Assembly: GCF_012933445.1 (NCBI RefSeq)
Contig: NZ_JABBNC010000043.1
Coordinates: forward strand, 1-64,000
DNA: 64,000 nucleotides
Origin: Actinoplanes sp. TBRC 11911
Lineage (GTDB): Bacteria > Actinomycetota > Actinomycetes > Mycobacteriales > Micromonosporaceae
Direction: 5' to 3'
Both the position numbers and the translations under genes were made by a program. Of this stretch, positions 35,761 through 45,360 are shown one piece after another. Positions within the stretch are counted from its first letter, which is position 1; each line of letters begins with the position of its first letter. A model generated the notes under the pieces. It was not told the origin of the DNA, ran no database searches, and saw only the letters and a list, made by a program, of their open reading frames with translations.

Positions 35761-36075
35761 ATGCCAAAAGTAAGTACCACCCAGGACGGCATGCAGTTCG
35801 CCATCCAGCAGTTCGAGGAGAAGGCGAACGAGTTCACCGGTCTCCTGCAGAGCGTCAACTCGGACATGGCGCAGCTTCAGGCCAGCTGGACGGGTCAGGC
35901 GTCGGGTGGCTTCAACCAGGCGATGGACAACTGGGAGAACGCCTTCAAGAACGTCATCGACGAGCTCATCAAGATGCTCGACGTCATGGGCGTGACGACC
36001 AAGGGCTACACCGACGCCGAGGACTCGGCCTACCAGTCCGCGCAGTCCTTCTCCCAGGCCCTCCCGGGCATCTGA
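35761..36075 (+). CDS. WXG100 protein, EsxA-like
   Basis: A 104-residue secreted helical-hairpin protein of the ESX type. W43-T-G45 is the WXG turn and YTDAE near the C-terminus matches the YxxxD/E export signal. The ATG at 35761 gives the normal family length; an in-frame ATG at 35746 lies inside the likely -10 element and is less likely. No clear ribosome binding site is present, fitting a near-leaderless message. It probably dimerises with the WXG100 protein encoded 22 nt downstream and is exported by EccC/D/B. Confidence 0.9.
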   Translation: MPKVSTTQDGMQFAIQQFEEKANEFTGLLQSVNSDMAQLQASWTGQASGGFNQAMDNWENAFKNVIDELIKMLDVMGVTTKGYTDAEDSAYQSAQSFSQALPGI

Positions 36076-36097
36076 CCCACCAGAAAGGGGCCCTCGG

Positions 36098-36400
36098 GTG
36101 TCCGATTACACGTTCGACTTCACGCAGGCCGACGCCACCGTCTACGACATGAACCAGATAACCCAGCGCATCAACTCGGCGCTGGCCGAGATGGAGTCCG
36201 CGGTCGAGGCCCGCATGCAGGACTGGGACGGTGCCGCCAAGCAGCAGTACGCGGTCTCCAAGGCGCAGTGGGACAAGTCCGCCGGCGACATGGGTGTCTT
36301 CCTCGAGCAGGCCCGTCTGACGCTGCTCCAGATCTCCGACAACTACGGGACCACCGAGCAGCGTCACGCGATGCTGTGGAACGACGTCCGCGGCGGCTGA
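36098..36400 (+). CDS. WXG100 protein, EsxB-like
   Basis: A 100-residue ESX-type helical hairpin, partner of the preceding WXG100 protein. The turn is W43-D-G45 and YGTTE near residue 83 matches the YxxxD/E signal. The start is GTG at 36098, preceded by AAAGGGG. Both partners place the Trp at residue 43, as expected for a heterodimer. Confidence 0.9.
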   Translation: MSDYTFDFTQADATVYDMNQITQRINSALAEMESAVEARMQDWDGAAKQQYAVSKAQWDKSAGDMGVFLEQARLTLLQISDNYGTTEQRHAMLWNDVRGG

Positions 36401-36495
36401 GCCTCCGCACGTGACTTCCACGCCGGCCTGGCACCTCGCGCAGGCCGGCGTTGCCCGCTGCGATGGGCGCGCCGAGTAACCGGAGAACAAGGACC

Positions 36496-37347
36496 ATGAC
36501 GGACTTCAGCTACGCCAACGACGACGCCATCAAGCAGACCGGCGTTCTCCCGCAGCACGACACCGACACCGGCAACCCGCCCGGCTGGACCGATGCGGTG
36601 ATCAACAAGATCACGACGGAGATCGAGAAAGAGCACGCGAACGACCACGGCGAGAGCGCCGGAATCAAACCGGACTACGACCACAGCAAGTTCACGGCCG
36701 AGGAGAACGCCGCGTACCAGTGGTACAAGGACAACGTCATCGAGCCCGGCCACTGGAAGCAGATCGTCGCGAACTACGAGGCCAACGGCGGTTCCAAGGC
36801 CCCGACCGGGGCGACGGCCACGCCGTACGACCCGGGCGACGAGTACATCCCGAAGAAGGGCTCGGGCTTCCAGCCGCCGGACGTGAACGAGTACAACGGC
36901 CCGGACAACAAGAGCCACACCCTGTCGGTGAGCACCGAGGCGATCGAGTACTTCATCAACGAGCTCAAGGCGGTGGCCGGGGACGGCACCGGCATCCTGC
37001 TCGACGCCCGTGGCGACCTGAACAAGCTGGACATGAAGCCGGGTGGCTTCGCGCGCGCCGAGCTGATGCGCCAGAAGGTGATGGGCTCGCAGGGCGGTGA
37101 CCCGGGCCTGCGCGGCGACAGCATGGACATGCTCACGAACATCCACTCGGCGCTGTTCAACATGCAGACCGACCTGCACAACATGCTGGTCGAGTACCAG
37201 AACACCGAAGACTTCAACTCGTTGACGGCGGAACAGTTCAACGACGTCATGGACGACGCCTGGGGCAAGGTCGGCAACATGTCCCAGTACGGCAAGGGTG
37301 ACTCCTCCGGCGGCGGCAGCGGCAGCGACGGCGAAAAAGACAAGTGA
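36496..37347 (+). CDS. T7SS-associated helical protein (283 aa)
   Basis: Not assigned to a named family. The N-terminal half is acidic and includes a segment with EENAAYQWYKDN. The C-terminal half is a long helical hairpin (STEAIEYFINEL ... MDMLTNIHSALFNMQ) ending YQNTE, a match to the YxxxD/E export signal, then a Gly/Ser/Asp tail. It is therefore probably a secreted ESX substrate. The ATG at 36496 has GAGAACAAGG upstream. The next gene starts at an overlapping GTGA. Confidence 0.7.
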   Translation: MTDFSYANDDAIKQTGVLPQHDTDTGNPPGWTDAVINKITTEIEKEHANDHGESAGIKPDYDHSKFTAEENAAYQWYKDNVIEPGHWKQIVANYEANGGSKAPTGATATPYDPGDEYIPKKGSGFQPPDVNEYNGPDNKSHTLSVSTEAIEYFINELKAVAGDGTGILLDARGDLNKLDMKPGGFARAELMRQKVMGSQGGDPGLRGDSMDMLTNIHSALFNMQTDLHNMLVEYQNTEDFNSLTAEQFNDVMDDAWGKVGNMSQYGKGDSSGGGSGSDGEKDK

Positions 37348-39695
37348 CGCAGCCGAAACCGAACCGGGACGACTGGAAAGACTCCGGCGGCGGCTGGTTC
37401 CCGCCGTCGACCGTGCCGACGAGCGACCTCAACGACTACCGGACGTGGGCGCAGACCCCCGGCGGCTGGGCGATGATCAAGGCCGCGGTCAACGGCGGCT
37501 CGGGCCTGTCCACCGACGCGCAGCGGGCGCACGCGAACCAGATGGTGAGCGCGCAGTCGGTGGTGGACGGCGCGGCCGCGTTCCAGCGCACGTACGAGAC
37601 CCTGGCGTGGCTGGAGACCTTCGTCCGCGACCACTCCAAGGCGATCGCCGGCGACGGCAAGCCGTGGCAGGGCGCGGCGGCCAACGCGTTCGTCGCCAAG
37701 ATGGAGTGGTTCGCCAAGTATCTGGGCGCGCAGGCCGAGCGGATCTCCGGGGCGGACGGTACCGGCGGTATCGGTTCGGTGCCCAACCAGCTCAACAAGA
37801 GCGCGAACTATCTGGCGTGGGCGCAACAGACCCTGGACTACCTGGACACGGCGTACGCGGGCCTGTCCAAGGACGCCGGTAACGGCAGCGGCGGCGACGG
37901 CCTGGTGAACATCACCGGCTCGGCCTACGAGAAGCCGATGACCGACCAGATGCTTCAGGTCGTGGACACGCTGGCCGGCCAGTACGACCTGACCTACAGC
38001 AGCGTGACCCCGCCGCAGGGCAACGGCGATCCGCCGATCACCACGCCGAACCTGAGCGACATCACCACGCCGAACATGCCGAACCTCACCCCGCCCGGCG
38101 GCTCGCCGCCGCCGGACATCTCCACGCCGAACTTCAACGGCCCGGGCGGCGGGGGCGGCGGCGGCTCGAACCAGCCGGACATCACCACCCCCAACATCTC
38201 GCTGCCGAACTTCGCGGCGCACGTGACGCCGCCGAACATCAGCACCCCCGGCATCAACCCGCCGCCCACGGGCGGCGGCCTGCCCGGGCTCGACCTGCCG
38301 AAGCCGCCCGGCGGCGTGAATCTGCCGAAGCCGCCCGGCGGCGTCGACCTGCCCAAGCCGCCCGGCAGCGTCCTTCTCCCGAAGCCGCCCGCCGGCGGGA
38401 ACCTTCCGAAGCCGCCCGCCGGCGGGAACCTCCCGAAGCCCCCGGGCGGCGTCAACGTGCCGAAGCCGCCCGGCGGGGTCAATCTGCCGAAGCCCCCGGG
38501 CGGCGTGAACCTGCCGCCACCGCCGACCAAAGGCGGCGGGATCGGCGACGGCATCGACATCCCCGGCGGGGTCAAGGGTGGGATCGGCGGACCGGGCGCG
38601 GGCGGCCTCGGCGGCGCCGGCCAGCACCCGGGCGGCGCGCCCGGCGGCGGCGTCAACCTGCCGGACGCCCCGGATTCCGGTGGCCTGCTGACCGGAGACC
38701 AGTCGGACTGGCAACCGCATGCCTTCGACGGCATCGACGTGCCGGATGCTCCGGGCGGTGCCGTCCCCGGCGGCTCGGGCCTCGGCGGACTCCCGGGCGG
38801 CGGCCAGCCGGGCGGCGCGCCCGGCGCGGGCGGCGGCGTCAACCTGCCGGACGCCTCGGACGCCGGCGGCCTGCTCACCGGCGACGCCGACGACTGGCAC
38901 AGCCAGGACCTCGCCGTCGACGGCCCGGCGGCCCCCGGCGGTGCCATGCCCGGCGGCGCCGGACTGGGCCCCGGCGGCGGCGCGCCCGCCGGCGCCGGAA
39001 CCACCCTGCCCGAACGCCCCGACGCCGCCGGACTGGTCGACGGCGACGAGTCCGACTGGGGTGACGGCGAGGGCGTGCCCGGCCCGGACGCTCCGGCCGG
39101 CGTGACGGCCGGCGGTGCCGGGCTGACCGTCACCGAACTCGTGCCCGATCACCTGGTCCCGCTTCCGCAGCGGGAGGCCCCGGCGGCGTACACCGGCACG
39201 ACCGCCCCCGGCGACCGTCCCGAGGCGTCCGACCTGGTCGAGGCCGACGCCGAGGTGTGGGCGACGGACGCGCCGATGGTTCCGGTCACCGCGATGGACA
39301 TCCCGGTCGTGCCGAAGGACGACGAGAAGCACAAGCGTGACGCCCTCGTGGCCGTGCCGATCGTCCCGGTCATCCGCCCGGCCGGGCCGGTCACGGAGGT
39401 CGACGTGGTGGTGCCCGCGGTGCCGCCGCCCGCCGGAGAAGCCGACGAAGCCGAACAGGTGGCGCTGCAACGGGCGACCGCCGAGGTCGAGGAACGCGAG
39501 GAGCCGGACCGCCCGGACGCCGCCGAGTTGCTCGCCGAGGACACCGAGCACTGGGAGCCGGAGACCGAGCCGAACGCGCCCGCACAGGACGGCGACCACG
39601 TTCCCGTGGTGCGGCCGGAGGAGAAGGTCGGCGACACCGGAGGCTGGGACGACGGTGCCGACTGGCTGCACGACGAGAGGGTGACCGATGTCTGA
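37344..39695 (+). CDS. T7SS protein with WXG-type domain and Pro/Gly repeat tail
   Basis: A 783-residue protein, probably an EspI-like or structural secreted factor. Residues 1-220 are helical with WQGAAANAF at the hairpin turn. About 220-400 are Pro/Asn/Gly-rich and end in nine LPKPPGGVN-type nonapeptides. From about 430 to 740 an acidic motif with a conserved Trp, such as GLLTGDQSDW, recurs five times. The final part repeats this in shorter form (DDGADW). There is no membrane helix. The GTG start overlaps the previous stop (GTGA) and the end overlaps the next ATG by 8 nt. Proline-rich tails and acidic motifs often mediate binding to secretion ATPases or the cell wall; this is inference. Confidence 0.7.
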   Translation: MTQPKPNRDDWKDSGGGWFPPSTVPTSDLNDYRTWAQTPGGWAMIKAAVNGGSGLSTDAQRAHANQMVSAQSVVDGAAAFQRTYETLAWLETFVRDHSKAIAGDGKPWQGAAANAFVAKMEWFAKYLGAQAERISGADGTGGIGSVPNQLNKSANYLAWAQQTLDYLDTAYAGLSKDAGNGSGGDGLVNITGSAYEKPMTDQMLQVVDTLAGQYDLTYSSVTPPQGNGDPPITTPNLSDITTPNMPNLTPPGGSPPPDISTPNFNGPGGGGGGGSNQPDITTPNISLPNFAAHVTPPNISTPGINPPPTGGGLPGLDLPKPPGGVNLPKPPGGVDLPKPPGSVLLPKPPAGGNLPKPPAGGNLPKPPGGVNVPKPPGGVNLPKPPGGVNLPPPPTKGGGIGDGIDIPGGVKGGIGGPGAGGLGGAGQHPGGAPGGGVNLPDAPDSGGLLTGDQSDWQPHAFDGIDVPDAPGGAVPGGSGLGGLPGGGQPGGAPGAGGGVNLPDASDAGGLLTGDADDWHSQDLAVDGPAAPGGAMPGGAGLGPGGGAPAGAGTTLPERPDAAGLVDGDESDWGDGEGVPGPDAPAGVTAGGAGLTVTELVPDHLVPLPQREAPAAYTGTTAPGDRPEASDLVEADAEVWATDAPMVPVTAMDIPVVPKDDEKHKRDALVAVPIVPVIRPAGPVTEVDVVVPAVPPPAGEADEAEQVALQRATAEVEEREEPDRPDAAELLAEDTEHWEPETEPNAPAQDGDHVPVVRPEEKVGDTGGWDDGADWLHDERVTDV
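38295..38537 (+). repeat. Nine tandem nonapeptide repeats (27-bp unit)
   Basis: Nine-residue units of the form LPKPPGGVN, nine copies at residues 318-398, the last degenerate (LPPPPTKGG). The DNA units are similar enough to allow slippage. Confidence 0.8.
38652..39552 (+). repeat. Five spaced acidic-Trp motifs
   Basis: The pattern (L/R)P-(D/E)-x-x-D-...-GDxxDW occurs at about 38652-38711, 38838-38897, 39000-39059, 39205-39258 and 39500-39552. Copies are separated by Gly/Pro linkers of varying length, so they look like repeated short binding motifs. Confidence 0.65.
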
Positions 39696-40011
39696 ACGCC
39701 CGGTGTGGCGGCCCGCCCGCCCCGCGGCGTCCGAGACGGCCGAGCCGGACCGCCCGCTGAGGTGCGGCGGCGAGGGCCCGATCCTCAGCGTGGACGAGCG
39801 TTTCGAGATGATGCGCGCGCTCAAACGCGAGTGGGACGAGGAGAAGGCCCGCACGGCCGAGGAAGAGAAGAAGGCCGAGAAGCCGGCCGACGACGAGGAC
39901 GAACAGCGCGTCATCGAACGGTTCCGCAACGACCGGTACGCGGTGAAACTGCTCCGGCAGGCGGACGACGTCTGGGGCGGCGGCGCGGGCGACACGGGGG
40001 CCCTCGGATGA
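39688..40011 (+). CDS. Small charged helical protein preceding EccC
   Basis: A 107-residue protein, not recognised. The middle (MMRALKREWDEEKARTAEEE and on) is a strongly charged helix, likely a coiled coil; the end (LLRQADDVWGGG) recalls the acidic-Trp motif of the preceding protein. It overlaps both neighbours: 8 nt with the Pro/Gly-repeat gene and ATGA with eccC. Position suggests an adaptor between substrates and the EccC ATPase. Confidence 0.65.
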   Translation: MSERPVWRPARPAASETAEPDRPLRCGGEGPILSVDERFEMMRALKREWDEEKARTAEEEKKAEKPADDEDEQRVIERFRNDRYAVKLLRQADDVWGGGAGDTGALG

Positions 40012-43000
40012 GCACGGTCACCGTCAAGCGCCCGCCGCGTCAGGCCACCCCGGAGGCGCCCGAGGGCGAGGTCGACCTGCAGGAGCCGCCGCTGATGGCG
40101 GAGGAGGCCCCGCTCGACTTCCGCTCGTTCGCGATGATCGTGCCGATGGGCCTGGGCATGGGCGCCATGATGGCGATGTTCGGCCTCTACAGCCGGGCGC
40201 CCATCATGTACGTGATGGGCGGCGCGATGGCCTCCGGCATGCTGCTCATGGGCGTCATGCAGATCGGCAAGTCGGCGTCCGAGCGCAAACGCAAGATGCG
40301 TGGCGAGCGCCGTGACTTCCTGCGCTACATCGCGCAGCTGCGCAAGCAGGCCCGTACCGCCGCCGACGAGCAACGCCAGTACGTGCTCTGGAACAATCCG
40401 CAACCCGACTGGCTCTGGTCGATCGCGGCCGGCACCCGCCTCTGGGAACGGCGGCCGAGCCACGACGACTTCGGCCGGGTCCGGATCGGGCTGGGCCGGC
40501 AGAGCGCGCTGCTGCGGTTCGTGCCGCCGACCACCAAGCCCATCGAGGACCTGGAGCCACTGTCGTCCATCTCGTTGCGGCGCTTCTCCGAGGCGTACCG
40601 GACGGTCGGCGGAATCCCGGTCAGCGTGGGCCTGCGCAGCTTCACCTCGATCGAGCTGGAGGGTGACGCCGGGCCGGCCATCGACCTGGTCCGGGCCATG
40701 CTGGCCCAGCTGGTCACCTTCCACGCGCCGGACGACGTACGCGTCGCCGTGCTCGCCACCGAGGCCCACCGCGGCCCGTGGGACTGGATCAAATGGTTGC
40801 CGCACAACGCGCATCCGTCGGCGGTCGACGCCGCGGGACCGGTGCGGCTGTTCGCGAGCAGCCACGACGACCTGATGGACCTGCTCGGCCCCGAGGTCAG
40901 CGACCGTGGCGACCACGACCGCGGTGCGCGACCGTCCACAACGGAGCCGTTCGTCGTCGTCCTCGCGCACCTGGCCGACATCCCGGACAGCTCCCGGCTG
41001 CTCGGCGCCGGCATCCGCAACGTGGTGCTGCTGGACCTCACCGGCGCGATGCCGGGCGGCCCGAAGGTGCTGCGGCTGAGCGTGGACGGCGACCGGGTGA
41101 CGTTCCCGGCCGGGGACTCGACCGGATCCGCGGTGCGCGACGCGATGGACGACGTGCAGGCGCTGGCGCTCGCCCGCGGGATGGCGCCGAAGCGTACGAG
41201 CGGAACTCTGGATGTGGTCGACGAACCGCTCACCAACGACTTCGACCTGGCGTCGCTGCTCGGCATCCGCGACCTCTACGGGTACGACGTGCAGGCGTTG
41301 TTCCGCACCCGGCTGCCGCAACGCAACCGGCTGCAGGTGCCGATCGGGGTCACCGAGGACGGCGAGGTCATCGAGCTCGACCTCAAGGAGTCGGCGCAGG
41401 GCGGCATGGGCCCGCACGGCCTGCTGATCGGCGCCACCGGCTCCGGCAAGAGCGAATTGCTCCGTACGCTGGTGAGCGCGCTCGCCGCCACGCACAGCTC
41501 GGAGATCCTCAACCTCGTGCTGGTGGACTTCAAGGGCGGCGCCACCTTCATCGGCATGGACCGGCTGCCGCACACCTCGGCGGTCATCACGAACCTGGCC
41601 GACGAGCTGCCGCTGGTCGACCGGATGCAGGACGCGCTGAACGGCGAGATGACCCGCCGGCAGGAGCTGCTGCGCGCCAGCGGATACGCGTCGCTGTTCG
41701 AGTACGAGAAGGCCCGCGCGGCCGGCGCCCAGCTCGTCCCGTTCCCGGTGCTGCTCATCATCGTGGACGAGTTCAGCGAGCTGCTCTCCAGCAAGAACGA
41801 GTTCATGGACCTGTTCGTCTCGATCGGCCGGCTGGGCCGCAGCCTCGGCGTGCACCTGCTGCTGGCCTCGCAGCGCCTGGACGAGGGCCGGATCAGCCGC
41901 GTCGAGGGACACCTGTCGTACCGGCTCGCGCTGCGGACGTTCTCGTCGATGGAATCCCGCGCGGTGATCGGCGTCGGCAAGGCGTACGAGCTGCCCTCGG
42001 AACCGGGCAACGGCTACCTCAAGGTCGACACCACCAATCTGGTGCGGTTCAAGTCCGCGTACGTCTCCGGACCGTACGTGGGCTCCGGCCCGGGAAAGGT
42101 GGCCGTCGACGCGTTCGGCCCGCAACGCGAGCTCGTCGAGTTCACCACCCGGCAGGTCGCCGCCCGCCACGACCTGGCCGACCGCCCGGACGAGGTGAGC
42201 GAGACCACCGAGGAGGCGCCGGCTGGTCCCAGCGTGGTCGAGGTTCTCATCGAGCGCCTCGCCGGCTCCGGACCGCCCGCCCGGCAGGTGTGGCTGCCGC
42301 CGCTGGCCGCCGCGCCCAGCATGGACTCGCTGCTGCCCAGCGTGGTACCGGACCCGAACCGTGGTATGACCGTGGACGAGCCGGCGCTGCAGGGCCGCCT
42401 GCGGATCCCGATCGGCATCGTGGACCGCCCGCAGGACCAGATCCGCGAGCTGCTCTCGGTGGACCTCGGCGGCGCGGACGGGCACGTGGGCATCGCGGGC
42501 GCACCGCAGAGCGGCAAGTCCACCCTGCTGCGCAGCCTCATGCTCGGCCTGGCGCTCACCAACACCCCGCTCGAGGTGCAGTTCTACGGCCTCGACTTCG
42601 GCGGCGGTGGCCTCGCCTCGATCGCCGGGCTGCCGCACGTCGGGTCCATCGCCACCCGGCTGGAACGCGACCGGGTGGTCCGGACCATCGAGGAAGTCCT
42701 GCAGGTCATGGAACGGCGCGAGAACGAGTTCGCGCAGCGCGGCCTGGACTCGATGGCGTCGTACCTGGCACTGCGGGCGCGCGGCGAGATCAACGACCCG
42801 TTCGGCCACGTGTTCCTGGTGGTCGACGGCTGGTTCACGATGAAGCAGGACTTCACCGACCTGGACTCGAAGTTCCAGGAGATCGCCTCGCGTGGCCTGT
42901 CCTACGGCGTCCACGTGGTGGTGACCGCAACAAGATGGTCGGAGATGCGCACCTGGCTGCGCGACCTGATGGGCACCCGCCTGGAGCTCCGGCTCGCCGA

Positions 43001-43961
43001 CTCGATGGAGTCGGACGTCGGCACCCGCAAGGCGGCCACCGTGCCGAACCAGCCGGGCCGCGGCCTCACCTCGTCCGGGCTGCACTTCCTCGGCGCGCTG
43101 CCCCGGATGGACGGCAGCTCGTTCACTGGCGACCTGGCCGAGGCGACCAAGGCCGTCACCGAGGAGATCGGCACCTTCTGGCGCGGCCCGGTCGCGCCGC
43201 CGGTGCGGATGCTGCCGGCCGTGCTGCCCGCCGAGGCGCTGCCCGACCCGCAGCCGGACTTCCGGGTCTGCCTGGGTCAGGACGAACAGCGCATCGCCCC
43301 GGTCTGGCACGACTTCATGACCACCCCGCACCTGCTGGTCTTCGGCGACTCGGAGACCGGCAAGACGAACATGCTGCGGCTGGTGCTGCGGGCCATCCAG
43401 CGCCGCTACACCCCGGAACAGGCGAAGGTGGTGCTCGGCGACTCCCGGCGCGACCTGGACACCGCGATCCACCCCGCGTACCAGGTGGGTTCGGCATTCA
43501 CCGGGGACCGGATGCACGAGCTGGCCGGTCAGACCTCCGTCTCGATGAACCGCCGGCTGCCCGGCGCGGACATCTCGTCGGAACGGATGCGCCGCCGCGA
43601 CTGGTGGGAGGGGCCGGAACTGTTCGTGGTCGTCGACGACTACGACCTGATGACCAAGGGAATCGGAGTGGGCTCCACATTGGAGCCGCTGCTCCCGTTG
43701 CTGGCCCAGGGCACGTACATCGGACTGCACGTGATCCTGGCCCGCAGCACCTCCGGCGCGGTGCGGGCGATGATGGACCCGGTCGTGCGCCGGATGTGGG
43801 AGCTCGGCACCCCCGCCACGCTGTTCTCCTATCCGAAGGAAGAGGGCAAGTTCCTGGGTGAGGCCGCGCCGCGCCGCCTCCCCGCCGGGCGCGCCCAGCT
43901 CGTCACCCGGCGCGGCGTGCGGTTGATGCAGACCGGCCACGTCAGCGGGACGAGCCGATGA
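40008..43961 (+). CDS. eccC: T7SS FtsK/SpoIIIE-type ATPase EccC
   Basis: Membrane-anchored motor of type VII secretion, 1317 residues and unsplit. Two membrane helices lie near residues 40-85 (MIVPMGLGMGAMMAMFGLYS region). Three ATPase domains follow: P-loops GATGSGKSE near 474, GAPQSGKST near 831 and GDSETGKTN near 1113. Walker B is canonical in domain 1 (LLIIVDEF) but VVDG in domain 2 and VVDD in domain 3. This agrees with the known family pattern in which domain 1 does the main hydrolysis and the others bind substrate or nucleotide. The ATG at 40008 overlaps the previous stop; a frame open upstream is an artefact. EccD follows after 13 nt. Confidence 0.95.
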   Translation: MSTVTVKRPPRQATPEAPEGEVDLQEPPLMAEEAPLDFRSFAMIVPMGLGMGAMMAMFGLYSRAPIMYVMGGAMASGMLLMGVMQIGKSASERKRKMRGERRDFLRYIAQLRKQARTAADEQRQYVLWNNPQPDWLWSIAAGTRLWERRPSHDDFGRVRIGLGRQSALLRFVPPTTKPIEDLEPLSSISLRRFSEAYRTVGGIPVSVGLRSFTSIELEGDAGPAIDLVRAMLAQLVTFHAPDDVRVAVLATEAHRGPWDWIKWLPHNAHPSAVDAAGPVRLFASSHDDLMDLLGPEVSDRGDHDRGARPSTTEPFVVVLAHLADIPDSSRLLGAGIRNVVLLDLTGAMPGGPKVLRLSVDGDRVTFPAGDSTGSAVRDAMDDVQALALARGMAPKRTSGTLDVVDEPLTNDFDLASLLGIRDLYGYDVQALFRTRLPQRNRLQVPIGVTEDGEVIELDLKESAQGGMGPHGLLIGATGSGKSELLRTLVSALAATHSSEILNLVLVDFKGGATFIGMDRLPHTSAVITNLADELPLVDRMQDALNGEMTRRQELLRASGYASLFEYEKARAAGAQLVPFPVLLIIVDEFSELLSSKNEFMDLFVSIGRLGRSLGVHLLLASQRLDEGRISRVEGHLSYRLALRTFSSMESRAVIGVGKAYELPSEPGNGYLKVDTTNLVRFKSAYVSGPYVGSGPGKVAVDAFGPQRELVEFTTRQVAARHDLADRPDEVSETTEEAPAGPSVVEVLIERLAGSGPPARQVWLPPLAAAPSMDSLLPSVVPDPNRGMTVDEPALQGRLRIPIGIVDRPQDQIRELLSVDLGGADGHVGIAGAPQSGKSTLLRSLMLGLALTNTPLEVQFYGLDFGGGGLASIAGLPHVGSIATRLERDRVVRTIEEVLQVMERRENEFAQRGLDSMASYLALRARGEINDPFGHVFLVVDGWFTMKQDFTDLDSKFQEIASRGLSYGVHVVVTATRWSEMRTWLRDLMGTRLELRLADSMESDVGTRKAATVPNQPGRGLTSSGLHFLGALPRMDGSSFTGDLAEATKAVTEEIGTFWRGPVAPPVRMLPAVLPAEALPDPQPDFRVCLGQDEQRIAPVWHDFMTTPHLLVFGDSETGKTNMLRLVLRAIQRRYTPEQAKVVLGDSRRDLDTAIHPAYQVGSAFTGDRMHELAGQTSVSMNRRLPGADISSERMRRRDWWEGPELFVVVDDYDLMTKGIGVGSTLEPLLPLLAQGTYIGLHVILARSTSGAVRAMMDPVVRRMWELGTPATLFSYPKEEGKFLGEAAPRRLPAGRAQLVTRRGVRLMQTGHVSGTSR

Positions 43962-43974
43962 GAGAGGTAAGCGC

Positions 43975-45354
43975 ATGACCGCGGCGATGAGCGGAGAGCT
44001 CTGCCGGATCACCGTGTTCGGACCGGACCGCAAGGTGGACCTGGCCGTGCCGGTCACCACCCCGGTCGCCGACCTGCTGCCGATGCTGCTGCAGCACACG
44101 TCGGCCGGACGCGGGTTCGAGCGGGAACTGCCGGAGGGCCCGTGGGTCCTGCAGCGGCTGGGGGAGGCGCCGTTCGAGCTGTCCGGCACCCCGGAGAGCC
44201 TGGACTGGCTGGAGGGCGAACAGCTCTACCTGCAGCGGGCCGAGGATCCGCTGCCCGAGCTCGACTTCGACGACCTGGCCGAGGGCGTCGCCACGATGGT
44301 GAACCGGCGCGCCGACCGCTGGCAGGCCGAGTACCGGCGGCCGCTGTTCCTGGTGCTGTCCGCGATCGTGATGCTCGTGGTGGCCCGTGCGGTGGTCGCG
44401 CGCGGGCCGATGCTGCCGCAGGTGGTCACCGGCGCGGCCCTGGCCCTGGCGTTGCTGACCGCCGCGCTGGTGAGCGCCCGCAAGGTGACCGACGGCCACT
44501 TCGCGCTGCTGTTCGGCTGCGGGTCGGTGTTCTTCGGAGCGCTGGCCGCCGCCCGGGCGTTCCCGGGTCAGCCGGTGCTCGGCGGGGCGCTCGCGGCGGT
44601 CGTGCTCACCGGGCTGTTGCTCGTCACCCAGCGGACCGTCACCCCGTACCTGCCGTTCGGCCCGATGCTTTTCGTCGGCGTCACCGCGCTCACCGTGGTC
44701 CTGATCCTGCTGCTGGGCAAGGCGGCCGGCACCGACACGAAGCAGACCAGCGGTGCGGCCGCGGCGGTTCTGTTCTTCATCGTGGTCCTCGCGCCCCGGG
44801 TCGCGGTCAAGCTGTCCCGCCTGCGCGGGCCGCAGCTGCCGAAGACCGGCGAGGACATGGCGTACGACATCGACCCGGACGACTCGGCGCTGGTGAAGAG
44901 CCGCGCCGACTACGCCGAGACGTACCTGACCGTCGCGATCGCGATGGCCGCGGTACTGCTGCCGGTGCTGTTCCACTTCGTCAACACCGTCGGCGGCTGG
45001 TCGGGCTGGACACTGGTGCTTGTCATCGCCAGCGCGATCCTGCTGCGCTCCCGCACGTTCTTCGGCCTGTGGCAGCGGCTCGTCCTGGTCGGCGCCGGCG
45101 TCATCGGCTACGTCATGGTGGTGCTGCGCTTCGCGCACACCTTCCCCGAGGGCGCCCGGTACGCCATGGTGGGTGCCCTGCTGGCGCTGCTGATCCCGCT
45201 GGTGATGGCGGCGCTACGCCCGTGGCCGCAACGCATGCTGCCGTTCTGGGAGTACGCGGCGACGTTCCTGGACGTGGCCAGCGGCGTGGCCGTGCTCCCC
45301 GTTCTCGCTCAGGTGCTCGGCGTGTACGCCTGGGCGCGCGGACTGTTCGGGTAG
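43975..45354 (+). CDS. eccD: T7SS membrane channel component EccD
   Basis: Integral membrane protein of 459 residues. An N-terminal ubiquitin-like YukD domain (CRITVFGPDRKVDLAVPV, residues 8-90) precedes about eleven membrane helices from residue 125 to the end. EccD is known to form the transmembrane vestibule of the T7SS complex. The ATG at 43975 has AGAGAGG at 43961-43967. It lies between eccC and eccB, and the order C-D-B is common in non-mycobacterial ESX loci. Confidence 0.92.
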   Translation: MTAAMSGELCRITVFGPDRKVDLAVPVTTPVADLLPMLLQHTSAGRGFERELPEGPWVLQRLGEAPFELSGTPESLDWLEGEQLYLQRAEDPLPELDFDDLAEGVATMVNRRADRWQAEYRRPLFLVLSAIVMLVVARAVVARGPMLPQVVTGAALALALLTAALVSARKVTDGHFALLFGCGSVFFGALAAARAFPGQPVLGGALAAVVLTGLLLVTQRTVTPYLPFGPMLFVGVTALTVVLILLLGKAAGTDTKQTSGAAAAVLFFIVVLAPRVAVKLSRLRGPQLPKTGEDMAYDIDPDDSALVKSRADYAETYLTVAIAMAAVLLPVLFHFVNTVGGWSGWTLVLVIASAILLRSRTFFGLWQRLVLVGAGVIGYVMVVLRFAHTFPEGARYAMVGALLALLIPLVMAALRPWPQRMLPFWEYAATFLDVASGVAVLPVLAQVLGVYAWARGLFG

Positions 45355-45360
45355 GCCGCC

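Noticed and set aside
38295..38537. CRISPR-like appearance of regular 27-bp units
   Set aside because: The units are in-frame coding repeats without unique spacers; no cas genes in the window.
37990..39133. Pro-rich frame opposite the Pro/Gly-repeat protein
   Set aside because: Complement of a Gly/Pro repeat; the plus frame has an export-type hairpin domain and overlapping neighbours.
36774..44189. Very long open frame on the minus strand opposite the T7SS genes
   Set aside because: It lies antisense to genes with clear families (EccC and neighbours), is Arg/His/Gly-rich as expected from codon-position GC bias, and has no recognisable domain.
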